Shown piece by piece: positions 1 through 8,131 of a DNA stretch of 64,000 nucleotides. The position numbers and the translations under genes were made by a program. The DNA is from Ascidiaceihabitans sp023955215 (GTDB lineage Bacteria > Pseudomonadota > Alphaproteobacteria > Rhodobacterales > Rhodobacteraceae), in contig CALSPX010000009.1 of assembly GCA_943788345.1 (NCBI GenBank), positions 124,001-188,000 of the forward strand, in the 5' to 3' direction. The first letter of the stretch is position 1. Each line of letters opens with the position of its first letter. The notes beneath the pieces are model-generated. The model was not told where the DNA came from, did not search any database, and saw only the letters and a program-made list of their open reading frames with translations.

Positions 1-145
1 TACGGGCGCCTGGGCCTGTAGATACAACTTCGCCTTCGCTTGGTTTTTCTTTCGCGCTTTCTGGGATGTACAATCCACCAGCAGTTTTTTCTTCGCCTTC
101 AGTGCGGCGAACCAGCACACGGTCGTGAAGCGGTGTTAATGCCAT
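1..145 (-). CDS. groES: co-chaperonin GroES (N-terminal part)
   Basis: The first 48 codons of the 10-kDa co-chaperonin that caps GroEL during ATP-driven protein folding in the cytoplasm. The translation begins MALTPLHDRVLVRR and continues with TAGGLYIPESAKEKPSEG, which is the canonical GroES N-terminus including the start of the mobile loop. The ATG at 145 is preceded by a strong AAGGAG about seven bases upstream. The gene runs off the left edge of the window, and groEL is expected next to it. A CIRCE operator and a candidate promoter lie directly upstream, so HrcA-type heat-shock control is likely. Confidence 0.97.
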   Translation of the reverse strand, partial: MALTPLHDRVLVRRTEGEEKTAGGLYIPESAKEKPSEGEVVSTGPGAR

Positions 146-198
146 TTGTAATAGCTCCTTAAAGCTCAAATTCTATTCCTTACCCCTCTAAGGGGGCC

Positions 199-227
199 GT
201 TATCACTCAACAGGTTCGAGTGATAAC
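199..227 (-). promoter_or_regulatory. CIRCE element (HrcA operator)
   Basis: A perfect inverted repeat, GTTATCACTC, nine-base spacer, GAGTGATAAC, matches the CIRCE consensus (TTAGCACTC-N9-GAGTGCTAA) apart from the symmetric G-to-T and C-to-A changes. It lies about 55-80 bases upstream of the groES start, just downstream of the candidate -10, the usual place for HrcA repression. Confidence 0.92.
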
Positions 228-233
228 GAAGGA

Positions 234-262
234 TAGGTAGGGAGTGAAATAGACGGAGTCAA
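234..262 (-). promoter_or_regulatory. candidate groES promoter
   Basis: Reading the minus strand, TTGACT (257-262) and TACCTA (234-239) are separated by 17 bases, and the CIRCE element follows immediately. The hexamers fit a housekeeping sigma-70 promoter. A heat-shock sigma promoter overlapping it cannot be excluded. Confidence 0.5.
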
Positions 263-351
263 TGAGGTAGGTCAGGAAAATTTTAGGTAAGCGGGGAATG
301 GGGCATTTAACGAGGGCAAAGTGGCCTCAGGCAATCGGCTATGTCCGGCTC

Positions 352-405
352 CGTAGGGTGGGATTTATCCCGCCAAGCCATCGGCGGGGAGAACCCCGCC
401 CTACG
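352..405. repeat. GC-rich palindromic repeat (REP-like)
   Basis: CGTAGGGTGGG (352-362) is mirrored by CCGCCCTACG (396-405), and inside it CCCGCC and GGCGGG form a second stem around an eight-base loop. The CGTAGGGTGGG/CCGCCCTACG pair is a frequent dispersed palindrome in Rhodobacteraceae genomes, as far as I recall. It lies just downstream of the stop of the 422-1093 gene and could terminate that transcript. Nothing else is recognisable between the groES promoter and this gene. Confidence 0.7.
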
Positions 406-421
406 CTTAATGAAGCTATTT

Positions 422-1093
422 TCAAGCTTCTTCGTATGTCCTGTAGACAAGCCCGCTTAGATTGGCGGCAATCAATCGCTCACCCAAAGCGTTAGAAAAC
501 ATGCATTCTCTCGGAGATTTCAGATCACGCCACATGTGATGTGATCCAATTTTCTCTGATGAAAAAACTTTTTTATCCAACGTTTTGTCGCTTGCTTGAT
601 ACTCTGGACTTTGCCTAATTGAAGGCGTCAGATAGCGCCCACGCTCATCAAGCGGCGGAACACATAACGTCTCGTGCAACGTAGAAATCCGTTGGCAGAT
701 GACCATGAAGTACCCCTCACCGATTACCTCTGTGCCCTTGCTGTTGTAATACGTCATTGGGAAAAATTGATGTACATCAGGTTCAAACTCTTCGACGATG
801 TCTTTGAAGGTTTGGCACACCAAATCCAAAGAACCCGTCTGAGCATTTACATCCAACAACTTGGCCCGTGAAACTGGCGGGCCAGTCCGTCTTAGTTTGG
901 TTGGTACATTATCGGGCTTAACAGCACGTCCAACATGCCAGGAGGACCTCATAATCGGCCCGCCCTCATCAGGCGTTCGATCGGCAACTTCTATGTCACT
1001 TAACTCACCGTCGATACCAACAAACGAATTAGACGGAAGCCCCTTTAATGAGGGATCATAATTTCTATTCCCGCCACCCATTCCATATGCCAT
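422..1093 (-). CDS. Imm11-family (DUF1629-like) protein, orphan
   Basis: A 223-residue soluble protein without signal peptide or membrane segment. The C-terminal half carries the pattern I associate with the Imm11/DUF1629 family: a DIVEEFEPDVHQFFP block near residues 98-112, then an aromatic-rich strand region (GEGYFMVICQRIS), a KIGSHHMWRDL segment and a final FSNALGERLIAANLSGLVY block. Imm11 proteins are immunity factors of polymorphic toxin systems. No toxin, adhesin or secretion gene adjoins it here. The N-terminus starts with a Gly-rich MAYGMGGGNRN. The ATG at 1093 has AAAGGA upstream. The assignment rests on motif memory only, and a regulatory or unrelated role is possible. Confidence 0.6.
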   Translation of the reverse strand: MAYGMGGGNRNYDPSLKGLPSNSFVGIDGELSDIEVADRTPDEGGPIMRSSWHVGRAVKPDNVPTKLRRTGPPVSRAKLLDVNAQTGSLDLVCQTFKDIVEEFEPDVHQFFPMTYYNSKGTEVIGEGYFMVICQRISTLHETLCVPPLDERGRYLTPSIRQSPEYQASDKTLDKKVFSSEKIGSHHMWRDLKSPRECMFSNALGERLIAANLSGLVYRTYEEA

Positions 1094-1220
1094 CAGTTCG
1101 TATCCTTTTGTGGTTAGTTAAAAGCAAGCAAGAGCATGTCTATTGCGATTATTCTACCTAGGGTGCGAGTTTGGCCAAATAATGACGGGCCCAACTTTTC
1201 TCATTCGGAAGTTGCCAAAC

Positions 1221-1247
1221 AAAAAAGGCGGACCCAAAAGCCCGCCC
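1221..1247 (-). terminator. Rho-independent terminator of glyA
   Basis: On the minus strand a GGCGGGC...GTCCGCC hairpin is followed by six T. It sits about 30 bases after the glyA stop codon. Confidence 0.8.
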
Positions 1248-1273
1248 CTTCCAATTCATTGTTCTTCAAATAC

Positions 1274-2569
1274 TCAAAGGTTTGGGTACATCGGGAACTT
1301 GGCGCACATGGCTTCGACTTCGCCGCGTACTTTTGCTTCAACCGCGCCGTTGCCGTCTTCGCCGTTTGCGGCCAAGCCATCAACAACTTCGTTGATCCAG
1401 TCACCGATCTGACGGAATTCAGCTTCGCCAAATCCGCGTGTCGTGCCCGCTGGTGAACCTAGGCGGATACCAGATGTAACCATTGGTTTTTCATCATCAA
1501 ACGGCACGCCGTTTTTGTTGCAGGTGATGAACGCGCGGCCCAGTGCTTTTTCAGTCGCGTTGCCCTTAACGCCTTTTGGACGCAGGTCGACCAGCAATAG
1601 GTGCGTGTCTGTACCGTGGGTCACGGTGTCCAAGCCACCTTTGTGCAGTTGATCTGCCAGCGCTTGGGCGTTCGCGATAACCTGTTTGATGTAGTCTTTG
1701 AACTCTGGGCGCAGCGCTTCGCCGAATGCCACAGCCTTGGCTGCGATCACGTGCATCAGTGGACCGCCTTGGATGCCCGGGAAGATGGCAGAGTTGAATT
1801 TCTTCGCCAAAGCCTCGTCGTTCGTCAGGATCATGCCGCCGCGTGGGCCACGTAGAGTTTTGTGTGTTGTTGTCGTTGCCACGTGTGCATGTGGAAATGG
1901 GGAAGGGTGTTCGCCCGCCGCAACAAGACCAGCAAAGTGGGCCATGTCCACGTGCAAGTATGCGCCAACCATGTCCGCGATTTCGCGCATGCGCTTGAAA
2001 TCGATCTGACGTGGGATGGCGGAACCACCTGCGATGATCATTTGCGGTTTGTGCTCTTTCGCAAGGGCTTCAACCTCATCGTAGTCCAACAGGTTATCTT
2101 CGCGTTTCACGCCGTATTGGATTGCGTTGAACCATTTACCGGATTGGTTTGGTTTCGCACCGTGGGTCAGGTGACCGCCTGCGTCGAGTGACATGCCTAG
2201 GATGGTGTCGCCCGGCTTTAGCAATGCTTGAAACACACCTTGGTTCGCTTGGGAGCCAGAGTTTGGTTGTACGTTGGCAAAGTCACAGGCAAACAATTCG
2301 CAGGCGCGTGAGATCGCTAGGTTCTCTGCCACGTCAACGTATTGGCAACCGCCATAATAGCGACGGCCCGGATAGCCTTCGGCGTATTTGTTGGTCATGA
2401 CGGACCCTTGGGCTTCCATCACAGCCGCTGACACGATGTTTTCAGACGCGATCAATTCGATCTCATTGCGCTGACGACCCAGCTCGGATGTGATTGAGCC
2501 AAATAGCTCAGGATCGCGGTCCGCGAGGGATTGCGTGAAGAATGCAGTGTTTTGGTCAGATACAGTCAT
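1274..2569 (-). CDS. glyA: serine hydroxymethyltransferase
   Basis: A PLP enzyme that interconverts serine and glycine while loading a one-carbon unit onto tetrahydrofolate. The 431-residue length is standard. The PLP-binding lysine lies in the conserved THKTLRGPRGG segment, and the N-terminal ELIASENIVS and GYPGRRYYGG substrate/cofactor motifs are present. The frame stays open upstream, but the ATG at 2569 (MTVSDQNTAFF) is preferred because GGAG lies seven bases before it and family members start there. The gene is divergent from nadK and has its own terminator. No glycine riboswitch is visible upstream. Confidence 0.97.
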   Translation of the reverse strand: MTVSDQNTAFFTQSLADRDPELFGSITSELGRQRNEIELIASENIVSAAVMEAQGSVMTNKYAEGYPGRRYYGGCQYVDVAENLAISRACELFACDFANVQPNSGSQANQGVFQALLKPGDTILGMSLDAGGHLTHGAKPNQSGKWFNAIQYGVKREDNLLDYDEVEALAKEHKPQMIIAGGSAIPRQIDFKRMREIADMVGAYLHVDMAHFAGLVAAGEHPSPFPHAHVATTTTHKTLRGPRGGMILTNDEALAKKFNSAIFPGIQGGPLMHVIAAKAVAFGEALRPEFKDYIKQVIANAQALADQLHKGGLDTVTHGTDTHLLLVDLRPKGVKGNATEKALGRAFITCNKNGVPFDDEKPMVTSGIRLGSPAGTTRGFGEAEFRQIGDWINEVVDGLAANGEDGNGAVEAKVRGEVEAMCAKFPMYPNL

Positions 2570-2737
2570 GGGTATGCTCCAAAGGGGATTGTCAAGATTC
2601 TTGGGTTTCGTATCGGAAACCGGCCCTATGGAAAAGGTTGTAAAGCGTCGCATTACAAAGAATGTGCGTCAAAGCTGGTGAAGGCGGGAATAATATGATT
2701 GTTTCGGCACAAGATGGCCGCGATAGGAAACACACCG

Positions 2738-3511
2738 ATGACCACCAAGAACGCATTGAAGATTGGTTTTGCGGCCTCAATCACGCCAGTGGCCCAAGCC
2801 GCCTTTGCCGCGCTGACCAAGCGGTATGGCAATGTTGCGCTGGAAGAGGCCGATATTATCGTCGCTTTGGGGGGTGACGGGTTCATGTTGCAAACGCTAC
2901 ATGGCTGCCAACATCTGGGCGCGCCTGTCTACGGGATGAACCGTGGAACGATTGGCTTCTTGATGAACGAATACAATGAGGATGGTCTGGTTGAACGCCT
3001 TAAAGGCGCTGAGCGGGCTGACATTAACCCACTGTCCATGACGGCCACGGGTGTGGATGGCACTATTCACAAGGCACTGGCGATCAACGAGGTATCATTG
3101 CTGCGCTCTGGTGCCCAAGCTGCCAAATTGCGCATTACAGTGGATGACAAACTGCGGATGGAAACATTGGTCTGTGATGGCGCGTTGGTGGCGACACCTG
3201 CGGGGTCCACCGCTTATAATTATTCTGCGCATGGCCCTGTATTGCCGATCGGGTCCGATGTGTTGGCCCTAACTGCAGTGGCCGCCTTTCGTCCGCGCCG
3301 TTGGCGTGGTGCCTTGTTGCCCAAAATTGCGCGTGTCCGTTTTGACGTGCTTGAACCAGACAAACGCCCCGTTATGGCCGAAGCGGATTCACGGTCCTTT
3401 GACAACGTGACCTCGGTGGTGATCCAATCCGAGCAGTCGGTGGTTCACAGTATCCTATTTGACCCGGGGCATGGTTTAGAAGAACGGCTGATCTCAGAGC
3501 AGTTCACCTAA
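2738..3511 (+). CDS. nadK: NAD kinase
   Basis: Phosphorylates NAD to NADP in the cytoplasm. The protein (257 residues from the chosen start) has the GGDG nucleotide motif in VALGGDGFML, the NRGTIGFL loop, an NEVSL segment and a TPAGSTAYN motif, all diagnostic for the family. Upstream in-frame starts exist (TTG 2699, ATG 2714), but ATG 2738 has AGGA at a good distance and gives the usual alphaproteobacterial length. It is divergent from glyA and convergent with prpE. Confidence 0.95.
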   Translation: MTTKNALKIGFAASITPVAQAAFAALTKRYGNVALEEADIIVALGGDGFMLQTLHGCQHLGAPVYGMNRGTIGFLMNEYNEDGLVERLKGAERADINPLSMTATGVDGTIHKALAINEVSLLRSGAQAAKLRITVDDKLRMETLVCDGALVATPAGSTAYNYSAHGPVLPIGSDVLALTAVAAFRPRRWRGALLPKIARVRFDVLEPDKRPVMAEADSRSFDNVTSVVIQSEQSVVHSILFDPGHGLEERLISEQFT

Positions 3512-3524
3512 ACCTGCTAATGAA

Positions 3525-3556
3525 AATGGACGCCGAACCAAGATTCGACGTCCATT
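3525..3556. terminator. hairpin between convergent nadK and prpE
   Basis: AATGGACGCCGAA and TTCGACGTCCATT form a 13-bp stem with one mismatch and a six-base loop. On the minus strand TTTTCATT follows, so it fits prpE termination best. The plus side has only a weak T-rich stretch. Confidence 0.55.
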
Positions 3557-3583
3557 CACTATGTTTTACACAAATATGCGGGC

Positions 3584-5470
3584 TTATTTGGCGTAGCCGA
3601 TTGTCTGCAATGCAACTTTGATCTCGTCCAGAATGACCGGATCGTCGATTGTTGCTGGCATCTTGAACGTCTCGCTATCGGCGATCTTCACCATCGTGCC
3701 ACGCAAGATTTTGCCAGACCGTGTTTTAGGCAAGCGATCTACAACCACTGCTAGCTTGAACGCGGCGACTGGGCCGATACGTTCACGCACCAACTTCACG
3801 CATTCTGCGGTGATTTCACTGTGGTCACGATCAACACCAGTTGTCAGGCAAACAAACCCGACCGGCAGTTGGCCTTTCAGTTGATCGGTCACGCCAATCA
3901 CGGCACATTCTGCAACATCTGGATGCGCGGCTAGGACTTCTTCCATACCGCCCGTGGACAGACGGTGGCCTGCAACGTTGATCACGTCATCGGTGCGCGC
4001 CATGATGTATAGATAACCATCTTCATCAATCATACCTGCGTCGCCTGTTTCATAGAAACCAGGGAATGCGGTTAGATAGCTTTTCTGGAAACGCTCTTCT
4101 GCGTTCCAAAGCGTTGGCAATGTTCCGGGGGGTAGGGGCAGTTTGATTGCAATTGCACCAAGGGTGTTTGGTTCAAGGGGATGGCCGTCATCGCCCAAGA
4201 TTTGCACGTCATAACCGGGCATTGGAACCGTGGGGGAACCAATCTTAACCGGTAGCGCCTCAAGCCCTGCGGGGTTGCCCGCGATGGTATAGCCCGTTTC
4301 GGTCTGCCACCAGTGATCATAAACAGGCTTTTGCAGGATATCTTGGGCCCACTCGATTGTATCAGGGTCCGCACGTTCACCAGCCAAATACAGAGCGCGC
4401 AAACAGCTTAGGTCATATTTCTTGGCGAACTCACCTTTAGGGTCTTCGCGTTTAACGGCGCGAATGGCTGTTGGGGCGGTGAAAAAGCTGCGCACGTTGT
4501 GTTCAGAAATGACCCGCCAGAAGGTGCCCGCATCTGGGGTGCCGATTGGTTTGCCTTCAAAGACAACAGTGGTGTTGCCGTGGATCAGTGGCGCATAGCA
4601 AATATAGCTGTGGCCTACGACCCAGCCCACATCGGACGCCGCCCAAAACACATCGCCCGGATCGACGTTATAAATGTTCTTCATGGTCCAATTCAGCGCA
4701 ACCAAGTGGCCCGCAGTTGGACGCACAACGCCCTTTGGTGCGCCCGTCGTGCCGGATGTATATAGAATATAAGCAGGGTGGCTGCCCTCAACCATGACGC
4801 AATCGACTGGCTGTGTGTCTTTTTGGAAATCATGCCAATCGACATCATTGGCACCTAGCTCGCAAACCTTCTGTTCACGCTGCAAGATGACGGTGAAATC
4901 AGGTTTGTGATCTGCCAGTTCAATCGCGCCGTCCAGCAGTGGTTTGTATTCGACCACGCGGTTTGGTTCCAAACCACAAGAGGCGGCAATGATAGCTTTG
5001 GGTGTGCAGTCGTTGATACGCACGGCCAATTCGTTGGCAGCAAACCCACCAAACACAACAGAGTGAACCGCGCCAAGGCGGGCACAGGCCAACATTGCTT
5101 CAAGCGCCTCTGCGACCATCGGCATATAGATAATGATGCGATCGCCTTTGCCGACACCTTTGGCCGCCAGCGCACCAGCCAGTGAGGCAACGCGGGTCTG
5201 CAGTTCGGCGTATGTGATCTTGGATTGGGAATTGGTAATCGGGCTGTCGTGGATAATAGCAACCTGATCGCCGCGGCCATTTTCAACGTGACGGTCAACA
5301 GCGTTGTAACAGGTGTTTACGCGGGCCTCAGAAAACCATTCGTAAATGTTGTTGCCGCGTTCAAAGAGGGCGCGTGTTGGGGCAACGTCCCAGTCGATTG
5401 CTTGGGCTGCGTTCAGCCAATAGCTTTCGGGATCTGATTTCCATGCGTCGTATTCTGCGTGATAGCCCAT
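3584..5470 (-). CDS. prpE: propionyl-CoA synthetase (AMP-forming)
   Basis: Activates propionate, and probably acetate or acrylate, to the CoA thioester by way of an acyl-adenylate. The 628-residue protein has the adenylate motif YTSGTTGAPKG, the WWQTETG acyl-pocket motif and the C-terminal PKTRSGK motif, whose lysine is the adenylation and acetylation site. The opening MGYHAEYDAWKSDPE is typical of PrpE rather than Acs. ATG 5470 is chosen over an upstream start because GGAGGAG lies just before it. Three TTTGCAAA boxes 130-200 bases upstream point to control by a PccR-type short-chain acyl-CoA regulator. In DMSP-using roseobacters this enzyme family also handles acrylate. Confidence 0.9.
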   Translation of the reverse strand: MGYHAEYDAWKSDPESYWLNAAQAIDWDVAPTRALFERGNNIYEWFSEARVNTCYNAVDRHVENGRGDQVAIIHDSPITNSQSKITYAELQTRVASLAGALAAKGVGKGDRIIIYMPMVAEALEAMLACARLGAVHSVVFGGFAANELAVRINDCTPKAIIAASCGLEPNRVVEYKPLLDGAIELADHKPDFTVILQREQKVCELGANDVDWHDFQKDTQPVDCVMVEGSHPAYILYTSGTTGAPKGVVRPTAGHLVALNWTMKNIYNVDPGDVFWAASDVGWVVGHSYICYAPLIHGNTTVVFEGKPIGTPDAGTFWRVISEHNVRSFFTAPTAIRAVKREDPKGEFAKKYDLSCLRALYLAGERADPDTIEWAQDILQKPVYDHWWQTETGYTIAGNPAGLEALPVKIGSPTVPMPGYDVQILGDDGHPLEPNTLGAIAIKLPLPPGTLPTLWNAEERFQKSYLTAFPGFYETGDAGMIDEDGYLYIMARTDDVINVAGHRLSTGGMEEVLAAHPDVAECAVIGVTDQLKGQLPVGFVCLTTGVDRDHSEITAECVKLVRERIGPVAAFKLAVVVDRLPKTRSGKILRGTMVKIADSETFKMPATIDDPVILDEIKVALQTIGYAK

Positions 5471-5587
5471 CGTTTTCTCCTCCAAGAACGTACGCAATGG
5501 TTAGGAGGTCAGGGCGCAATGGGCAAGAAACTAAGTTTGCGGGTAGCTATTGCGGGGCCGTCAGCTGTGAAATCTCGGGCCAAATGG

Positions 5588-5674
5588 CCGCAAAACTTTG
5601 CAAATTTGCGGTGTCTGGTGGCAAAGCTGAATATTGATGGCAGGTTTGCAAAGTCCATTGCGTCAATTTGCAAA
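5588..5674. promoter_or_regulatory. PccR/ScfR-like TTTGCAAA operator cluster
   Basis: TTTGCAAA occurs at 5597-5604, 5645-5652 and 5667-5674. The first lies inside a wider palindrome, CCGCAAA-N10-TTTGCGG (5588-5611). Between the second and third is a degenerate ATTGCG half-site. PccR of Rhodobacter sphaeroides, a propionyl-CoA-responsive regulator, binds pairs of TTTGCAAA. The cluster fills the 250-base gap between the maeB stop and the prpE start, so prpE is the likely target. Confidence 0.7.
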
Positions 5675-5720
5675 TAGGGGGTGGATGTTTGGGAAGGACC
5701 AGATGATCCCTCCCAAAGTT

Positions 5721-7997
5721 TTAGCCGTATTGTGCGACAGGCGTGCCTGCAATCGCAGCCATGTTCAAAAGTCCACGCGCAGTGATGGATGGCGATACGA
5801 TGTGTGCACGGTTGCCCATGCCCATCAAGATTGGTCCAACTTCTAGACCGCCACCTTTCATCTTTAGGATGTTGCGCACACCAGATGCTGCGTCTGCGTG
5901 GGCAAAGATCAAAACGTTTGCGGCACCGTCTAAACGACCTTGGGGCAGAATGCGCGCGCGCAGTTCCGGATCAAGGGCCGCGTCGATGTTCATTTCACCC
6001 TCATAGGCAAAGTCGGTTTGTGAGGCGTCCAGGATATCTAGCGCAGCGCGCACACGTTCGCCTGTACCACCTGGCTGATTGCCGAACTGTGATTGCGCAC
6101 AAAGCGCAATCTTTGGCTCAATCCCAAAGCGGCGCACATGGCGTGCAGCCCCGATTGTGATTTCAGCAAGCTGTTGTGGCGTTGGTTCTGTGTGAACATG
6201 GGTGTCACCGATGAACAGTGGCCCATCCTCAAGGATCATCATGGACAAGGCACCAACTGGGTGCAGTGCGCCACGCCCCAACACTTGTGTCACGTATTTC
6301 ATGTGCCAACGGAATTCGCCGAAGGTGCCGCAAATCAGGCTGTCTGCTTCTTCACGGTGAACCATGACCGCACCAATTGCGGTGGAGTTGGTGCGCATGA
6401 TTGCACGTGCCAGATCAGGCGTGATACCGCGACGCGCCATCAATTCGTGATAAGAACCCCAATATTCACGGTACCTTGGATCGTTTTGCGGGTTCACAAG
6501 ATCAGCGTTTTCGCCAAGTACAATGTTCAGACCGGCGCGTTTGATACGGGTTTCGATCACTTCTGGGCGACCAATCAGGATTGGGCGTTCGGTTGTCTCT
6601 TCAATCATCGCTTGGGCGGCACGCAACACGCGTTCATCTTCGCCCTCTGCAAATACGATACGGCGCGGCGTGGCGCGAGCTGCTTCAAACACAGGGCGCA
6701 TGACCAATGCGGATTTAAAGACAGAGCCGTCGAGTTTGGTTTTGTAGGCTTCCAAATCCTCAATCGGGCGTGTCGCAACACCCGTTTCCATTGCAGCTTT
6801 GGCCACGGCGGAGCTGACGATACCGACAAGGCGTGGATCGAATGGTTTTGGGATCAAGTAATCTGCGCCGAATGTCATCTGCTCGCCTTGATAGGCGGCG
6901 GCGGCTTCGGCTGAAGTTGTGGCGCGGGCCAGTTCGGCGATGCCATCAATACAAGCCAGCTGCATTTCGTCGTTGATTTGTGTTGCACCCACATCCAGCG
7001 CACCGCGGAAGATGAAGGGGAAGCACAGCACGTTGTTTACCTGATTTGGAAAATCGCTGCGGCCAGTTGCGATAATTGCATCAGGGGCCACTTCACGCAC
7101 AAGATCAGGCAGGATTTCAGGGGTCGGGTTGGCCAGCGCAAACACGATCGGCTGTTGCTGGGTCATTTGACGTACGTGATCTTGCTTCAGAACGCCCGGG
7201 CCAGACAGTCCTAGGAACATATCGGCCCCCGCAATCACATCATCCAACGTACGCAGGTCGCTGGGCTGTGCAAAGGCGGCCTTGGCTGGGTTCATGTCGA
7301 TTTCGCGGCCTTCATAGACCAAACCGTGAATGTCACAAAGCCAGATGTTTTCGCGTTTCACGCCCATTTTTATCAGCATATTGAGGCAGGCAATACCGGC
7401 TGCGCCGCCACCTGTTGAAACAATCTTGATGTCTTCGAATTTCTTGTCTGCAACATAGAGTGCGTTCTTGACGGCAGCACCAACAACAATCGCGGTACCG
7501 TGCTGGTCGTCGTGGAAGACGGGAATATTCATCCGCTCACGACAGATTTTCTCAACGATGAAACACTCTGGCGCTTTGATGTCTTCAAGGTTGATTGCGC
7601 CAAATGTTGGCTCAAGGGCGCAAACGATATCCGCCAGCTTTTCAGGGTCGGTTTCGTTCACTTCGATGTCAAAGCAGTCGATGGCTGCGAACTTCTTGAA
7701 CAGAACCGCCTTGCCTTCCATCACGGGTTTGGACGCAAGCGCACCGATGTTACCCAACCCCAATACTGCTGTCCCGTTGGTGACAACCGCAACCAGATTG
7801 GCGCGGGATGTATAACGGGCTGCATCCGCTGGGTTTGCTTGAATTTCTAAACAGGCCTCAGCCACGCCAGGTGAGTAGGCCCGTGCCAGATCGCGCCCAT
7901 TCGCCAATGGTTTTGTCGCGCGGATTTCCAGTTTTCCGGGGCGCGGAAACTCGTGATAATCAAGGGCTGCTTGGCGTAGATTTGGGGTATCAGACAT
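5721..7997 (-). CDS. maeB: NADP-dependent malic enzyme with C-terminal phosphotransacetylase-like domain
   Basis: Oxidatively decarboxylates malate to pyruvate, supplying NADPH and pyruvate for gluconeogenic growth. The 758-residue protein is the MaeB fusion type. The malic enzyme domain covers roughly residues 1-420 (motifs SPGVAEACLEI, VFHDDQHGTA, STGGGAAGIACL). A phosphotransacetylase-like domain follows from about 430 to the end (VFAEGEDERVLRAAQ, NRAHIVSPS). In this enzyme type the second domain is regulatory, binding acetyl-CoA. It sits downstream of prpE on the same strand with a long gap and is divergent from the nucleoside operon across a perfect palindrome. Confidence 0.95.
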   Translation of the reverse strand: MSDTPNLRQAALDYHEFPRPGKLEIRATKPLANGRDLARAYSPGVAEACLEIQANPADAARYTSRANLVAVVTNGTAVLGLGNIGALASKPVMEGKAVLFKKFAAIDCFDIEVNETDPEKLADIVCALEPTFGAINLEDIKAPECFIVEKICRERMNIPVFHDDQHGTAIVVGAAVKNALYVADKKFEDIKIVSTGGGAAGIACLNMLIKMGVKRENIWLCDIHGLVYEGREIDMNPAKAAFAQPSDLRTLDDVIAGADMFLGLSGPGVLKQDHVRQMTQQQPIVFALANPTPEILPDLVREVAPDAIIATGRSDFPNQVNNVLCFPFIFRGALDVGATQINDEMQLACIDGIAELARATTSAEAAAAYQGEQMTFGADYLIPKPFDPRLVGIVSSAVAKAAMETGVATRPIEDLEAYKTKLDGSVFKSALVMRPVFEAARATPRRIVFAEGEDERVLRAAQAMIEETTERPILIGRPEVIETRIKRAGLNIVLGENADLVNPQNDPRYREYWGSYHELMARRGITPDLARAIMRTNSTAIGAVMVHREEADSLICGTFGEFRWHMKYVTQVLGRGALHPVGALSMMILEDGPLFIGDTHVHTEPTPQQLAEITIGAARHVRRFGIEPKIALCAQSQFGNQPGGTGERVRAALDILDASQTDFAYEGEMNIDAALDPELRARILPQGRLDGAANVLIFAHADAASGVRNILKMKGGGLEVGPILMGMGNRAHIVSPSITARGLLNMAAIAGTPVAQYG

Positions 7998-8021
7998 GCA
8001 GGTCTCCGGCTGTTTCAGATT

Positions 8022-8039
8022 TAGTTTAATATTAAACTA
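8022..8039. promoter_or_regulatory. 18-bp perfect palindrome, candidate operator
   Basis: TAGTTTAATATTAAACTA is fully self-complementary and lies 25 bases upstream of the maeB start in the divergent gap to the nucleoside operon. The symmetry and AT-rich composition suit a dimeric repressor site. The regulator is unknown. Confidence 0.5.
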
Positions 8040-8131
8040 TTATTTTTGCGATTGCTAGCATTGTGTTTTGCCAGCAAAGAACCACGCTGTGTGGGTTGCC
8101 AATTGGGCCGACCCGTATAAGGCTGTCAGCT

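Noticed and set aside
1093..2738. Glycine riboswitch upstream of glyA
   Set aside because: The region before the glyA start shows no tandem aptamer-like structure and overlaps the divergent nadK leader.
6093..6914. A 273-codon open frame on the plus strand inside maeB
   Set aside because: It is antisense to conserved maeB codons, has no domain or ribosome site, and results from codon bias of the real gene.
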